From the NCBI GenBank assembly GCA_031286615.1, contig JAITUA010000020.1:620001-684000 (forward strand): DNA of 64,000 nucleotides. The letters run 5' to 3'. Below, piece after piece: positions 25,846 through 33,583 of this stretch. The translations under genes were made by a program, and so were the position numbers. Every line of letters begins with the position of its first letter. Position 1 is the stretch's first letter. The notes beneath the pieces are model-generated. The model ran no database searches, was not told where the DNA came from, and worked only from the letters and a program-made list of their open reading frames with translations. The DNA is from Chryseobacterium sp. (GTDB taxonomy: Bacteria; Bacteroidota; Bacteroidia; Flavobacteriales; Weeksellaceae).

Positions 25846-26292
25846 TCATGAATTGCTCCACTCATAGAAGTTCACAGAGTCATACAATTCAAATCCGCAG
25901 GCCGGATACAGCTGATTCCCGATATCATTGCTTTTTCCTGTTTCTAAAAGGATACCACACGCTTTTGATGAACGACAGTGTTCTTTGGATTCTTCGATTA
26001 ATTCTTTAGAGTAACCTTTCCCTCTATGGGTTTCATTCACGTACAGATCATTCAGCAGCCAGTAACGCTGCATTCTTGTAGATGAAAATATCGGGTATAA
26101 TTGTACGAAACCTGTTAGTTTACCATTTTCTTCCGCAACAAAAATTTCAGAATCTTTATTTTCAAGTCTTTCCTGAAGAAAACTTGTTGCGGCAGGAATA
26201 TTTGAAGTCTTATGATAAAATATTCTGTACTGGTCAAATAATTCAGCCAGTTGAGGCAAGTCGGAAATGAGTGCTTTTCTCGTGTTTTTCAT
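25846..26292 (-). CDS. GNAT acetyltransferase
   Basis: 148-residue N-acetyltransferase. Motif A is THRGKGYSKELIEESKEHC, preceded by LLNDLYVNETHR, and the fold closes with YPACGFELYDSVNFYEW. The arrangement DLPQLAELFDQYRIFY at the start is common in small-molecule acetyltransferases. It is separated from its neighbours by an AT-rich spacer and a symmetric terminator, so it is likely transcribed alone. Substrate unknown. Confidence 0.85.
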   Translation of the reverse strand: MKNTRKALISDLPQLAELFDQYRIFYHKTSNIPAATSFLQERLENKDSEIFVAEENGKLTGFVQLYPIFSSTRMQRYWLLNDLYVNETHRGKGYSKELIEESKEHCRSSKACGILLETGKSNDIGNQLYPACGFELYDSVNFYEWSNS

Positions 26293-26314
26293 AGTATTGA
26301 GTGGTGGTTATAAT

Positions 26315-26348
26315 AAAATGAGAAGGATTGATTAACCCTTCTCATTTT
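26315..26348 (-). terminator. Terminator between metB and GNAT gene
   Basis: AAAATGAGAAGG (26315-26326) pairs perfectly with CCTTCTCATTTT (26337-26348) over a ten-base loop. It lies directly after the stop of the cystathionine synthase gene on the minus strand. Confidence 0.8.
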
Positions 26349-26360
26349 AGTTTATGTATG

Positions 26361-27500
26361 TTAAGAAAAAGCTTTCTCAAGATCTGCAATAAGATCTTCT
26401 GCATCTTCAATACCTACGCTTAAACGAACAAGGTCATCAGTGATTCCCAATTCAGCACGTTTTTCTGCCGGGATTGAAGCATGAGTCATCAGAGCAGGGT
26501 GGTTAGCCAAAGATTCTACTCCTCCTAAAGATTCTGCTAAGGTGAATACTCTTACTTTCTCCAAGAATTTAATAGCATCTTCTTTCTTTCCTGATTTAAA
26601 AGTGAATGAAACCATTCCTCCAGCTTCCTTCATTTGAGATTTTGCCAATTCATACTGAGGGTGAGACTCTAATCCCGGATAAATTACTTTATCTACAGCA
26701 GGATGATTTTCAAGATATTGTGCTACTGCAAGTCCGTTATCAGAATGTCTCTGCATTCTTAACGCCAGTGTTTTGATCCCTCTCAATACAAGGTAAGAAT
26801 CGTGAGGTCCTAAAATACCACCACTCGCAAACTGAATAAAGTGAAGTTTTTCTCCCAGTTCAGCATCTTTAGCAATAAGTGCTCCTGCAATCACATCAGA
26901 GTGCCCTCCTAAATATTTTGTTGCAGAGTGCATTACAATGTCAGCTCCCAAATCAATAGGTCTCTGGATATAAGGCGTTGCAAAAGTATTATCTACTGCT
27001 ACTAAAATATCTTTTCCTTTTGCAATATCTACAACCGCTTTGATATCTACTAATTTCATCAACGGATTGGTAGGCGTTTCTACCCAGATCAGTTTCGTTT
27101 TATCAGTAATAACATCAGCTATTTTAGAAACATCATCAAAATTAACGAACGTAAACTTCAGTTGATATTTTTCGAAAAGTCTTGTAAACATTCTGTAAGT
27201 ACCTCCATAAAGATCATCTACAGCAATTACTTCATCGCCAGGGTTTAATAATTTCAAAACACAGTCGATGGCAGCAAGACCAGAACCGAAAGCTAAACCT
27301 CTCGCTCCATTTTCAATACTTGCCAAAGAATCTTCCAATGCCTGTCTTGTAGGGTTGGCTGCTCTTGAATATTCATATCCGGAATGTACTCCAGGGCTTT
27401 TTTGTGCAAACGTAGAGGTCAAAAATACAGGAACATTTACAGAACCTGTTGCAGACTCGTGGTGCTGCCCTCCGTGAATTACTTTTGTATTAAAATTCAT
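26361..27500 (-). CDS. metB: Cystathionine gamma-synthase / trans-sulfuration PLP enzyme
   Basis: PLP-dependent enzyme of methionine/cysteine metabolism. The 379-residue protein from MNFNTKVIHGG shows YEYSRAANPTRQALE, GLAFGSGLAAIDCVL (phosphate clamp), VDNTFATPYIQRP (Asp for the pyridine N) and the PLP-lysine in HSATKYLGGHSD. Start chosen at 27500 because the 11 preceding codons from 27533 are not conserved-looking. The family includes cystathionine gamma-lyase and gamma-synthase; sequence by eye does not separate them, so the symbol is provisional. Confidence 0.85.
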   Translation of the reverse strand: MNFNTKVIHGGQHHESATGSVNVPVFLTSTFAQKSPGVHSGYEYSRAANPTRQALEDSLASIENGARGLAFGSGLAAIDCVLKLLNPGDEVIAVDDLYGGTYRMFTRLFEKYQLKFTFVNFDDVSKIADVITDKTKLIWVETPTNPLMKLVDIKAVVDIAKGKDILVAVDNTFATPYIQRPIDLGADIVMHSATKYLGGHSDVIAGALIAKDAELGEKLHFIQFASGGILGPHDSYLVLRGIKTLALRMQRHSDNGLAVAQYLENHPAVDKVIYPGLESHPQYELAKSQMKEAGGMVSFTFKSGKKEDAIKFLEKVRVFTLAESLGGVESLANHPALMTHASIPAEKRAELGITDDLVRLSVGIEDAEDLIADLEKAFS

Positions 27501-27635
27501 AATTTTTTGCTTTAGACTTTTAGCATTAAACAATACAATTACTGCCTAATACTAATTGTTTTTATTAAAATTTGCTCTAGCTGAATGCAAAAAGCTTACC
27601 GCTTACTGCTTAAAGCTTATTGCATATTTATTTTT

Positions 27636-27959
27636 TTACTTAATGGCAGATTTTACAGCAAATTCCTCTGCAATTTCCTCCATCCATTGTGCTACATCTT
27701 CTTCTCCGGTTGCTCTCTGATAGGTGCTTCCTAAAGATATTAAAATCTGGTGGATAAACATCTTCATTTGGTCTACAGGCATTTCTTTCGTCCAAAGATC
27801 AATTCTTAATGCCTCTCTTGTTTTATCATCCCATACAGAAATCATGGTTGCTTTAGTATCTTGTTTATCAATACCTCCATCCTGAGCATTCCATGTAATA
27901 TTTTCAGGCACATGATTTTCATCAAGCTCTACATCTATCGTAATCTGAGTCTTTCTCAT
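27636..27959 (-). CDS. gldC: Gliding motility protein GldC
   Basis: 107-residue cytoplasmic protein of the GldC family, associated with Bacteroidota gliding and type IX secretion. Recognised from the opening RKTQITIDVELDENHVPE, ITWNAQDGGI and the helix MFIHQILISLGSTYQRATG. It directly follows gldB (29 bases), the arrangement known from Flavobacterium johnsoniae. GldC has a supporting, non-essential role there. Its presence supports assignment of the organism to the Flavobacteriia. Confidence 0.92.
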   Translation of the reverse strand: MRKTQITIDVELDENHVPENITWNAQDGGIDKQDTKATMISVWDDKTREALRIDLWTKEMPVDQMKMFIHQILISLGSTYQRATGEEDVAQWMEEIAEEFAVKSAIK

Positions 27960-27988
27960 TTTTTCTATTTTTCTAAATTCTAAATTTT

Positions 27989-28975
27989 CTATTGTTTAAG
28001 TTTCGGTTTATAACCGGATTCATTAAAAATGGTCGTTGCATCCATTTTCAGGAAAGCTGTAAGTTTTGTCTCAGGCTTTTCCTTAAGGTATGCCTTACAG
28101 ATCTGCCATCCTGTAAAAATTCCGATTTGTGGTGAAGATTCATTATCAATCTCCGTATAAAATTTCGAGAATGGTCCCGGCGATATGAAACGTTCTCCCA
28201 ATCTTGGATCATCACCGAAAATAAGGTTGCTTTCTACAAAATAATTCCAGATGTTAGCTTCATTGGCTGTGGCCCATTCATACTGTTTTTTTGTATAATT
28301 CATTTTCAGATAATCAGGAACATCAGGAAGAAAAGCGTCCTGAAGAATCATTACTTTTCCGTTCAGAATAATCTGATCAATGAATTTCTGATGGTCAGGA
28401 GATTCTGTTACAATATTTTCAGCAAAAAGCTGTGATACCTTAGGAACAATATTCTGCGGATTCATTGATTTTTGAAAATACAGCTCCAGTCCTTTATAAT
28501 TAGGATTTCCATCCCCCATAAAACCGGTAATATCTATAAACAGAAGATTTCCTTTCTGGTCATAAAATATCGGATCCTGGATCATCTGTAAAGCAGATGA
28601 AAATAAATATACTTTGGGACTTTTGAACTGTGGGAAATAATATTTGATATGTGAGAATAAACTCTTCAGTTCTGTTTGTAAGGTAGCCTGATTTATTTTC
28701 CCAATGGCTTCCTTGTAGATTTTGATCTCTTCAGCATCCATTCTTCTCTTTTCGAAATCTGCGTCCGAAACACTTCCCTGAAACCATGGGAACTGAGTTT
28801 TAAACTGCTCCAGCGGAACATTCGGATTGTAAAATTCTTTGGAAATATCTGTTACATCAACTTTCTCGGCAGTTTCTTTGACTTCTACCTTCCATTGATT
28901 TTCAGTTTCTTTTTTGCAGGAAACAAGTCCGGCAGCTAAAATAGAAGAAAGCGCAATATATCTAAAAATCTTCAT
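27989..28975 (-). CDS. gldB: Gliding motility lipoprotein GldB
   Basis: Lipoprotein needed for gliding in Flavobacterium. From the ATG at 28975 the protein (328 residues) begins with a lipoprotein signal ending LVSC (Cys20), then the GldB body: FPWFQGSVSDADFEKRR, LFIDITGFMGDGNPNYKGLE, a central HQKFIDQII and the closing MDATTIFNESGYKP. Metalloprotease-like (M78/DUF2268-like) architecture has been noted for the family but no clear HExxH is seen here. An ATG at 29029 would add 18 residues ahead of the signal and is rejected. A -7 box is seen at 29001-29008. Confidence 0.92.
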   Translation of the reverse strand: MKIFRYIALSSILAAGLVSCKKETENQWKVEVKETAEKVDVTDISKEFYNPNVPLEQFKTQFPWFQGSVSDADFEKRRMDAEEIKIYKEAIGKINQATLQTELKSLFSHIKYYFPQFKSPKVYLFSSALQMIQDPIFYDQKGNLLFIDITGFMGDGNPNYKGLELYFQKSMNPQNIVPKVSQLFAENIVTESPDHQKFIDQIILNGKVMILQDAFLPDVPDYLKMNYTKKQYEWATANEANIWNYFVESNLIFGDDPRLGERFISPGPFSKFYTEIDNESSPQIGIFTGWQICKAYLKEKPETKLTAFLKMDATTIFNESGYKPKLKQ

Positions 28976-29000
28976 TATTTTTACATGGAATTTAAGTTTA

Positions 29001-29008
29001 CAAAAATA
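29001..29008 (-). promoter_or_regulatory. -7 box of gldB
   Basis: On the minus strand the bases read TATTTTTG, matching TAnnTTTG, 26 bases before the gldB ATG. The -33 TTG is not at the usual distance, so this is a partial match. Confidence 0.45.
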
Positions 29009-29027
29009 AGGATTAAATACACAATTC

Positions 29028-29666
29028 ATGATGAAAATTAAAATAATTACAACCCTTTGCCTTATTGGGGGACTTTCTTTTTTCTATGGGCAAAAGCTTG
29101 AATTTAAAGATAAAAACTTTGAAAAAGCAGTACTTGAAAATTTTGATCTGAATAAAAACGGAATACTTGAACCTTCGGAAGCTGGGACAATTACAAATTT
29201 ATTTCTTGTTCAGAAAGGAATTACTTCAACAGAAGATCTGCACTTTTTTAAAAATGTGAAAATGATTATCCTGGACGATAATGCGATTCCCAATATTGTA
29301 TTAAACAATCTGGATCTACTGGAATTGTTTTCCTGTACAGGATGTAAAATATCTTCATTTAAAGCAGAAAATCTGAAAAATTTAAGTTCCTTATATCTGG
29401 ATAATAATCTGTTGGAAGGCATTTCATTGAATGGAATTCCAAAAATTGATCAATTAACATTATCTTTAAATCAATTAAAAACAATTGATTTGTTGCAGTT
29501 TAAAGCGTTAAGGAAAGTGAATGTAGAACATAATAAGCTTCAGAAAATTGATATTTCCGGAAATCCGGCTTTGCAAACCCTGAATGTAATGGGAAATAAA
29601 ATAAAAGAAACGGATATTAAAAAAGGGACAAAAACAGATATTACCATTTTTGGAGCGGGAGAATAA
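29028..29666 (+). CDS. Secreted leucine-rich-repeat protein
   Basis: 212-residue protein with signal peptide (cleavage FYG-Q at about 22), a short region NFDLNKNGILEPSEA resembling an EF-hand calcium loop, and then about six leucine-rich repeats (NVKMIILDDNAIPNIVLNN, LSSLYLDNNLLEGISL, LDQLTLSLNQLKTI, LRKVNVEHNKLQKIDI, LQTLNVMGNKIKETDI). Such internalin-like LRR proteins are surface or periplasmic binding proteins. There is no T9SS C-terminal domain, so it probably stays in the periplasm or is released otherwise. The ATG at 29031 is an equally good start. It is divergent from gldB. Confidence 0.82.
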   Translation: MMKIKIITTLCLIGGLSFFYGQKLEFKDKNFEKAVLENFDLNKNGILEPSEAGTITNLFLVQKGITSTEDLHFFKNVKMIILDDNAIPNIVLNNLDLLELFSCTGCKISSFKAENLKNLSSLYLDNNLLEGISLNGIPKIDQLTLSLNQLKTIDLLQFKALRKVNVEHNKLQKIDISGNPALQTLNVMGNKIKETDIKKGTKTDITIFGAGE

Positions 29667-29672
29667 AAACTA

Positions 29673-30212
29673 ATGATTATGAAAATAGAAACAAAACGAC
29701 TGATTTTAAGAAAGCTTGAAGACACCGATGTTGAACGTCTCTTTCTTTTGGATTCCAATCCTGAAGTGATGAAATATATCGGAGTACCGGTATTGACGGA
29801 TATCAATGAATCCAGGAATGTCATCAGCATGATTCAGAAACAGTATGAGGAAAATGGAGTTGGAAGACTTGGAGTGGTGGAAAAAGAAAGCGGACAGCTG
29901 ATAGGATGGAGCGGATTGAAATTATTGACCCATGAAACAAACGGTTACCAGAATGTTTTAGAACTTGGCTACCGTTTTCTGCCGGAATCATGGGGAAAAG
30001 GATATGCTGTGGAAGCCGGAATAGCTTCTCTTGATTATGGCTTTAATGACCTGAATGCTGAGGTTATTTACGCCTATGCTCATTCCGAACATGAAGTTTC
30101 CAATCATATTTTAAGAAAATTAGGGTTTGAAAAAACCGGTGAGTTTGAAGAACCTGACGGCATTTGCTTTTGGTATGAACTGAAACGTGAACAATATATT
30201 GAACAGAAATGA
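29673..30212 (+). CDS. RimJ/RimL-type GNAT acetyltransferase
   Basis: 179-residue acetyltransferase: ETKRLILRKLEDTDVERLF opening and LGYRFLPESWGKGYAVEAGIASLDYGF motif A are typical of the RimJ/RimL branch, which acetylates protein N-termini or small amines. HNILRKLGFEKTGEFEEPDG closes the fold. The ATG at 29679 (MKIETKRL) is an alternative start. The stop overlaps the start of the next acetyltransferase (ATGA), so translation is coupled. Confidence 0.88.
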   Translation: MIMKIETKRLILRKLEDTDVERLFLLDSNPEVMKYIGVPVLTDINESRNVISMIQKQYEENGVGRLGVVEKESGQLIGWSGLKLLTHETNGYQNVLELGYRFLPESWGKGYAVEAGIASLDYGFNDLNAEVIYAYAHSEHEVSNHILRKLGFEKTGEFEEPDGICFWYELKREQYIEQK

Positions 30213-30742
30213 TAACAATACGAAAGGAAGAAGAAAAAGATTATCAACAGGTTTTTGAACTTACAGAGGAGGCGTTCAGAGAGATGGAGCATAGTGATCA
30301 TCAGGAACAGTTCCTTGTTGAAAAACTAAGACGATCTGAAGCTTTTATTCCGGAATTATCCCTGGTTGCTGAAAATGAAGATGGAAGAATCGCAGGTCAT
30401 ATCTTATTTACAAAATTAAAAATTGTCAATGATACAGAATCCTTTGAATCCCTTGCTTTAGCTCCTGTTTCTGTGAAGCCTGAATTTCAGAATCAGGGAC
30501 TTGGAGGAAAACTGATTGCCGAAGGACATCGTATTGCCAAAGAATTAGGATACCAATCGGTGATTCTTATAGGACATGAAAAATATTATCCGAGGTTTGG
30601 TTACAAAAAAACAAGTAATTTTGGGATTTCTTTTCCATTCGATATTCCGGAAGAAAACGGAATGGCTGTAGAATTGGTAGAAGACGGATTAAAAAATATA
30701 AAAGGAGTGGTGAAATACCCTCAGGAATTTGGAATAGACTAA
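30209..30742 (+). CDS. YhbS-type GNAT acetyltransferase
   Basis: 177 residues. TIRKEEEKDYQQVFELTEEAF opens a GNAT fold with motif A LAPVSVKPEFQNQGLGGKLI and a closing IGHEKYYPRFGYKKTSNFGI, the signature of the YhbS/Eis-like N-acetyltransferase group. Four-base overlap with the preceding GNAT gene and 12 bases to nadE indicate one operon. Substrate unknown. Confidence 0.87.
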   Translation: MITIRKEEEKDYQQVFELTEEAFREMEHSDHQEQFLVEKLRRSEAFIPELSLVAENEDGRIAGHILFTKLKIVNDTESFESLALAPVSVKPEFQNQGLGGKLIAEGHRIAKELGYQSVILIGHEKYYPRFGYKKTSNFGISFPFDIPEENGMAVELVEDGLKNIKGVVKYPQEFGID

Positions 30743-30754
30743 AAAATATAAACG

Positions 30755-31549
30755 ATGCAGACACAAAAAGTGATAGATCATATTGTAAGCTGGTTAAAAG
30801 ATTATGCTACAAAAGCAAAAGTGAACGGATATGTAATTGGAGTTTCAGGAGGAGTAGATTCCGGAGTTGTTTCAACATTAGCCGCAATGACAGGCCTGAA
30901 AACATTACTTATAGAAATGCCTATTCGTCAGAAAGCAGATCAGGTAGACCGTGCACAGGATCATATGAATGACCTTAAATCCAGATTCCCGAATGTAGAA
31001 ATAATGTCTGTAGATCTTACCCCTGCTTTTGAGGAACTTTACAAAACTTTTGATGTAAAAGATGATCTGTATCCTAACGAAAAACTGGCCTTTGCCAATA
31101 CAAGATCCCGTTTGAGAATGCTTACTCTGTATTATTATGGGCAGCTGAACGGACTTTTAGTATGTGGAACAGGAAATAAAGTGGAAGATTTCGGAATCGG
31201 GTTTTATACAAAATATGGAGATGGAGGAGTAGACGTTTCTCCCATTGCTGACCTGTATAAAACCGAAGTATATAAACTTGCGAAAGGGTTAAATCTTATC
31301 AAAAGCATTCAGGAAGCTATTCCTACGGATGGACTTTGGGATGTGGACCGAACAGATGAGCAACAAATAGGTGCAACATATCCTGAGCTTGAAAAAATTC
31401 AGAAAGAATACGGAACAAAAACGGTTGATGACTATGAAGGAAGAGATAAAGAAGTTTTCCAGATCTTCGACAGAATGCATAAAGCAGCAAAACATAAAAT
31501 AGATCCCATTCCGGTTTGTGATATTCCGGAAGAGTGGAGAGCAGAATAA
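30755..31549 (+). CDS. nadE: NH3-dependent NAD+ synthase
   Basis: Last step of NAD synthesis, amidating NaAD with ammonia and ATP. The 264-residue protein shows the ATP pyrophosphatase P-loop GVSGGVDSGVVS (about residues 29-40), FANTRSRLRM, CGTGNKVEDFGIGFYTKYGDGG and PIADLYKTEVYKLA, all core NadE motifs. It lacks the N-terminal glutaminase domain, so it uses free ammonia, which suits a 264-residue enzyme. It follows two acetyltransferase genes by 12 bases. Confidence 0.95.
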   Translation: MQTQKVIDHIVSWLKDYATKAKVNGYVIGVSGGVDSGVVSTLAAMTGLKTLLIEMPIRQKADQVDRAQDHMNDLKSRFPNVEIMSVDLTPAFEELYKTFDVKDDLYPNEKLAFANTRSRLRMLTLYYYGQLNGLLVCGTGNKVEDFGIGFYTKYGDGGVDVSPIADLYKTEVYKLAKGLNLIKSIQEAIPTDGLWDVDRTDEQQIGATYPELEKIQKEYGTKTVDDYEGRDKEVFQIFDRMHKAAKHKIDPIPVCDIPEEWRAE

Positions 31550-31583
31550 CAGACAATATACATTTTCACATTAAATAATAGTT

Positions 31584-32081
31584 ATGAACGGTAAAATCAG
31601 ATCTCTATTTTTTATATGTCTGGGGCTCCTTTTCGGGATGGCTGTGATGTATGTGTACAGGAATTTTATTGAGAATAAAAAAGATCAGTCGGGTTCGGTA
31701 CAAAAAGTGAGTTACGGAAGTACGTCTTCGGATGGGAATTCCTCTGCTCAGCTTTCTATAGATCAGCTTACAGAAGAAAAAACGGTTATAGGCTATGTAA
31801 AACAGAATCACAGGCTTCCGGATTATTATATAACCAAAAATGAAGCAAGAAAACAGGGTTGGAATCCTTCTAAAGGTAACCTGTGCGATGTACTTCCCGG
31901 AAAAGCGATTGGTGGAGATAAATTCGGAAACAGGGAAGGGCGTTTGCCTGATGGAGAAAAATATTTTGAAGCAGATGTGAATTATCATTGTGGCGGAAGA
32001 AATGCTGACCGTATCATTTATACTCAGAATGGGGAAGTATATCTTACCAAAAATCATTATAAGAGCTTTGAAAAACAATAA
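31584..32081 (+). CDS. Barnase-type guanyl-specific ribonuclease with N-terminal membrane anchor
   Basis: Secreted or membrane-tethered RNase of the T1/barnase family. The first 30 residues form a hydrophobic anchor (LFFICLGLLFGMAVMYVY), residues 30-65 are a Ser/Lys-rich linker, and 66-165 align with barnase: ITK85 (barnase K27 region), KGNLCDVLPGKAIGGDKF, NREGRLP, then E129 (E73), R139 and R143 (R83 and R87) and H158 (H102), so all catalytic residues are kept. Two Cys (101 and 136), absent in barnase, could form a disulfide. Barnase family toxins need barstar; a barstar gene lies 1.06 kb downstream. The stop is immediately followed by an inverted-repeat element. Confidence 0.92.
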   Translation: MNGKIRSLFFICLGLLFGMAVMYVYRNFIENKKDQSGSVQKVSYGSTSSDGNSSAQLSIDQLTEEKTVIGYVKQNHRLPDYYITKNEARKQGWNPSKGNLCDVLPGKAIGGDKFGNREGRLPDGEKYFEADVNYHCGGRNADRIIYTQNGEVYLTKNHYKSFEKQ

Positions 32082-32084
32082 CGT

Positions 32085-32120
32085 TTAGTCATTGCGAGGA
32101 ACGTAGTGACGAAGCAATCT
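32085..32120 (+). repeat. Left inverted repeat of GIY-YIG cassette
   Basis: A 36-base repeat whose core is CATTGCGAGGAACG...GACGAAGCAATCT. It begins four bases after the RNase stop codon and is the inverse of the copy at 32445-32481. Confidence 0.85.
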
Positions 32121-32136
32121 ATAAAAAAAATCACAG

Positions 32137-32445
32137 GTGAAAGCAGGTTTTGTCTATATCATGACGAATAAGAATCATACAACTCTTTATAAAGGAGTTA
32201 CTTCAAATCTGCCAAAACGGGTTCAGCAGCATAAAGAATCATATTATTCTCAAAGTTTTACCTCGAGATATAATTTGTATCTACTTATTTATTGGAATCC
32301 TTTCAGGAAATAGGAGATGCTATATTTAGAGAAAAACAAATAAAAGCGGGTTCGAGACAAAAGAAATTAGATTTGATAAAACAGTATGAATCCGCTATGG
32401 AAAGACCTTACAGAGGGTGTTGAAAATATTATGGATGTTTTTTGA
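32137..32445 (+). pseudogene. GIY-YIG endonuclease, two frameshifts
   Basis: Starting at GTG 32137 the frame reads KAGFVYIMTNKNHTTLYKGV, the GIY-YIG catalytic strand pair (here VYI and YKG) of YhbQ/UvrC-type small nucleases, then SNLPKRVQQHKESYYSQSFT. The frame is lost at about 32310 (NPFRK-stop), continues in another frame as QEIGDAIFREKQIKAGSRQK, and shifts again near 32383 to NSMNPLWKDL, the normal family ending, stopping at 32445. Two frameshifts make an active product impossible, so it is a recent pseudogene of about 100 codons. Confidence 0.85.
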
Positions 32446-32481
32446 GATTGCTTCGTCGCTTTTGCTCCTCGCAATGACTAA
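32445..32481 (-). repeat. Right inverted repeat of GIY-YIG cassette
   Basis: 37-base inverted copy of the repeat at 32085, differing by about five changes and a single-base indel (core AGATTGCTTCGTC...CCTCGCAATGACTAA). Confidence 0.85.
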
Positions 32482-32518
32482 TGTATAATTTGCATTTAAA
32501 TAATTATAAATATTAATT

Positions 32519-33142
32519 TTGAAAAATATTAGCTTTCTTTACCTTTTAATTGTATTGCTTCTGACATACTCATGCTCGGAAAAGAAAGATATAGTAAAGG
32601 AAAAAATAGAAAAGCCAGCCGTTACAATACTCATACAGCCATTTACAGATATTAAACAGGAAACTGTAGCAAAAGTAGCCGGAGGGATAAAAAATATATA
32701 TCCGAATGTAGAAGTTTTAGATGCCATAGACTTTCCGGAAAATACATATTATAAAGAGAGAAACCGGTATAGAGCTGATTCAATCATTAAGTTTTTAAAT
32801 AATAAAACAGAAGAAGGCTTTGTTACAATTGGTTTGACCTCAAAAGATATCAGTGCCACCAGAGGAAAGATAAAAGACTTTGGAATCATGGGATTGGGCT
32901 ATACACCTGGAAAGGCTTGTGTGGCTTCAAAGTTCAGGCTGAGTAAAGAAAATTCAGATGAACAGTTTTATAAGATAGCCATTCATGAGCTGGGACATAC
33001 TCAAGGGCTGCCGCATTGCCCGGAAAAAATGTGTTTTATGAGGGATGCCGAAGGCAAGAATCCTACCAATGAAGAAACGGATTTCTGCAAAAAATGCAAA
33101 ACTTTTTTAATCAATAAAAATTGGAAATTTAGTTCAATATGA
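32519..33142 (+). CDS. Lipoprotein archaemetzincin-like zinc metalloprotease
   Basis: 207-residue metalloprotease of the archaemetzincin family. The signature is complete: zinc motif H156-E157-LG-H160-TQGLP-H166 followed by Cys167, Cys172, Met174 (met-turn) and Cys190/Cys193, the CxxC pair of the family's structural zinc site. The N-terminus is a lipoprotein signal ending LLLTYSC (Cys19), so it is exported, unlike the cytosolic archaeal enzymes. The start is TTG at 32519: no in-frame ATG precedes the lipoprotein signal. It overlaps the following barstar gene by four bases (ATGA) and thus is co-translated with it. Confidence 0.9.
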   Translation: MKNISFLYLLIVLLLTYSCSEKKDIVKEKIEKPAVTILIQPFTDIKQETVAKVAGGIKNIYPNVEVLDAIDFPENTYYKERNRYRADSIIKFLNNKTEEGFVTIGLTSKDISATRGKIKDFGIMGLGYTPGKACVASKFRLSKENSDEQFYKIAIHELGHTQGLPHCPEKMCFMRDAEGKNPTNEETDFCKKCKTFLINKNWKFSSI

Positions 33143-33453
33143 AGACAGTATATATAGATTTTACAGACATAGGTGACTATGAAGATTTTTACACTCAGTT
33201 AAAGGAAAAAATTAAGCTTCCTGAACATTTTGGCGATAATCTTGATGCACTTTTTGATACCATCACCGGAGATATGGAAATGCCGCTCCACCTGGAATTC
33301 GTAAACATGACGGTAGATCAGCTGGAGATTTTTGAAGATCTGCTGACTACTTTGGAAGATGCCGAAGAAGAAGTAGAGGAATTTAGCTTTAGCTACTATT
33401 TGGAGCAGTACGAAGATGATGAGGATGATGTAGAATCGGAAGATGAAGAATAA
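33139..33453 (+). CDS. Barstar-family ribonuclease inhibitor
   Basis: 104-residue cytoplasmic protein, homologous to barstar. The barnase-contact segment of barstar is recognisable as LPEHFGDNLDALFDTITGD, with D36 and D40 at the places of barstar D35 and D39 and Phe39 for Trp38; LHLEF follows. The C-terminus adds an acidic tail (DDEDDVESEDEE). It would neutralise the barnase-type RNase at 31584. It overlaps the metalloprotease gene by four bases and ends with a terminator. Confidence 0.9.
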   Translation: MKTVYIDFTDIGDYEDFYTQLKEKIKLPEHFGDNLDALFDTITGDMEMPLHLEFVNMTVDQLEIFEDLLTTLEDAEEEVEEFSFSYYLEQYEDDEDDVESEDEE

Positions 33454-33454
33454 A

Positions 33455-33491
33455 AAAGCAAGGCTGTTTCAATGACGAGACAGTCTTTTTT
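33455..33491 (+). terminator. Terminator after barstar
   Basis: AAGGCTGTTTC (33460-33470) pairs, with wobble, with GAGACAGTCTT (33477-33487), followed by T6. Confidence 0.8.
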
Positions 33492-33509
33492 ATGCTGAGT
33501 ATCCTTCAT

Positions 33510-33544
33510 TACCCTTGTCAAGGTTTAAAACCTTGACAAGGGTA
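33510..33544. repeat. 17-base perfect palindromic repeat
   Basis: TACCCTTGTCAAGGTTT (33510-33526) and AAACCTTGACAAGGGTA (33528-33544) form a perfect stem with a one-base centre. It lies between the barstar terminator and the cytidine deaminase gene. The even arm length and absence of a T-run speak for a dispersed palindrome rather than a terminator, although it could also serve as one. Confidence 0.75.
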
Positions 33545-33583
33545 GAAATCCCGCATTTTTGCAAATTTACTATTTTGCTACGA

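Larger units (their letters stand above)
32085..32481. mobile_element. Decayed GIY-YIG cassette bounded by inverted repeats
   Basis: About 397 bases bounded by near-identical inverted copies of a 36-base repeat, with a single GIY-YIG nuclease gene remnant between. This is the shape of a small non-autonomous or nuclease-driven mobile cassette. It separates the barnase-type gene from the archaemetzincin-barstar pair. Definition as a mobile element is inference from structure. Confidence 0.6.

Noticed and set aside
29028-29666. Dockerin or calmodulin reading of the D-x-N-x-N-G loop in the LRR protein
   Set aside because: Only one such loop is seen and the rest of a dockerin pair or EF hand is missing; it is treated as part of the LRR cap.
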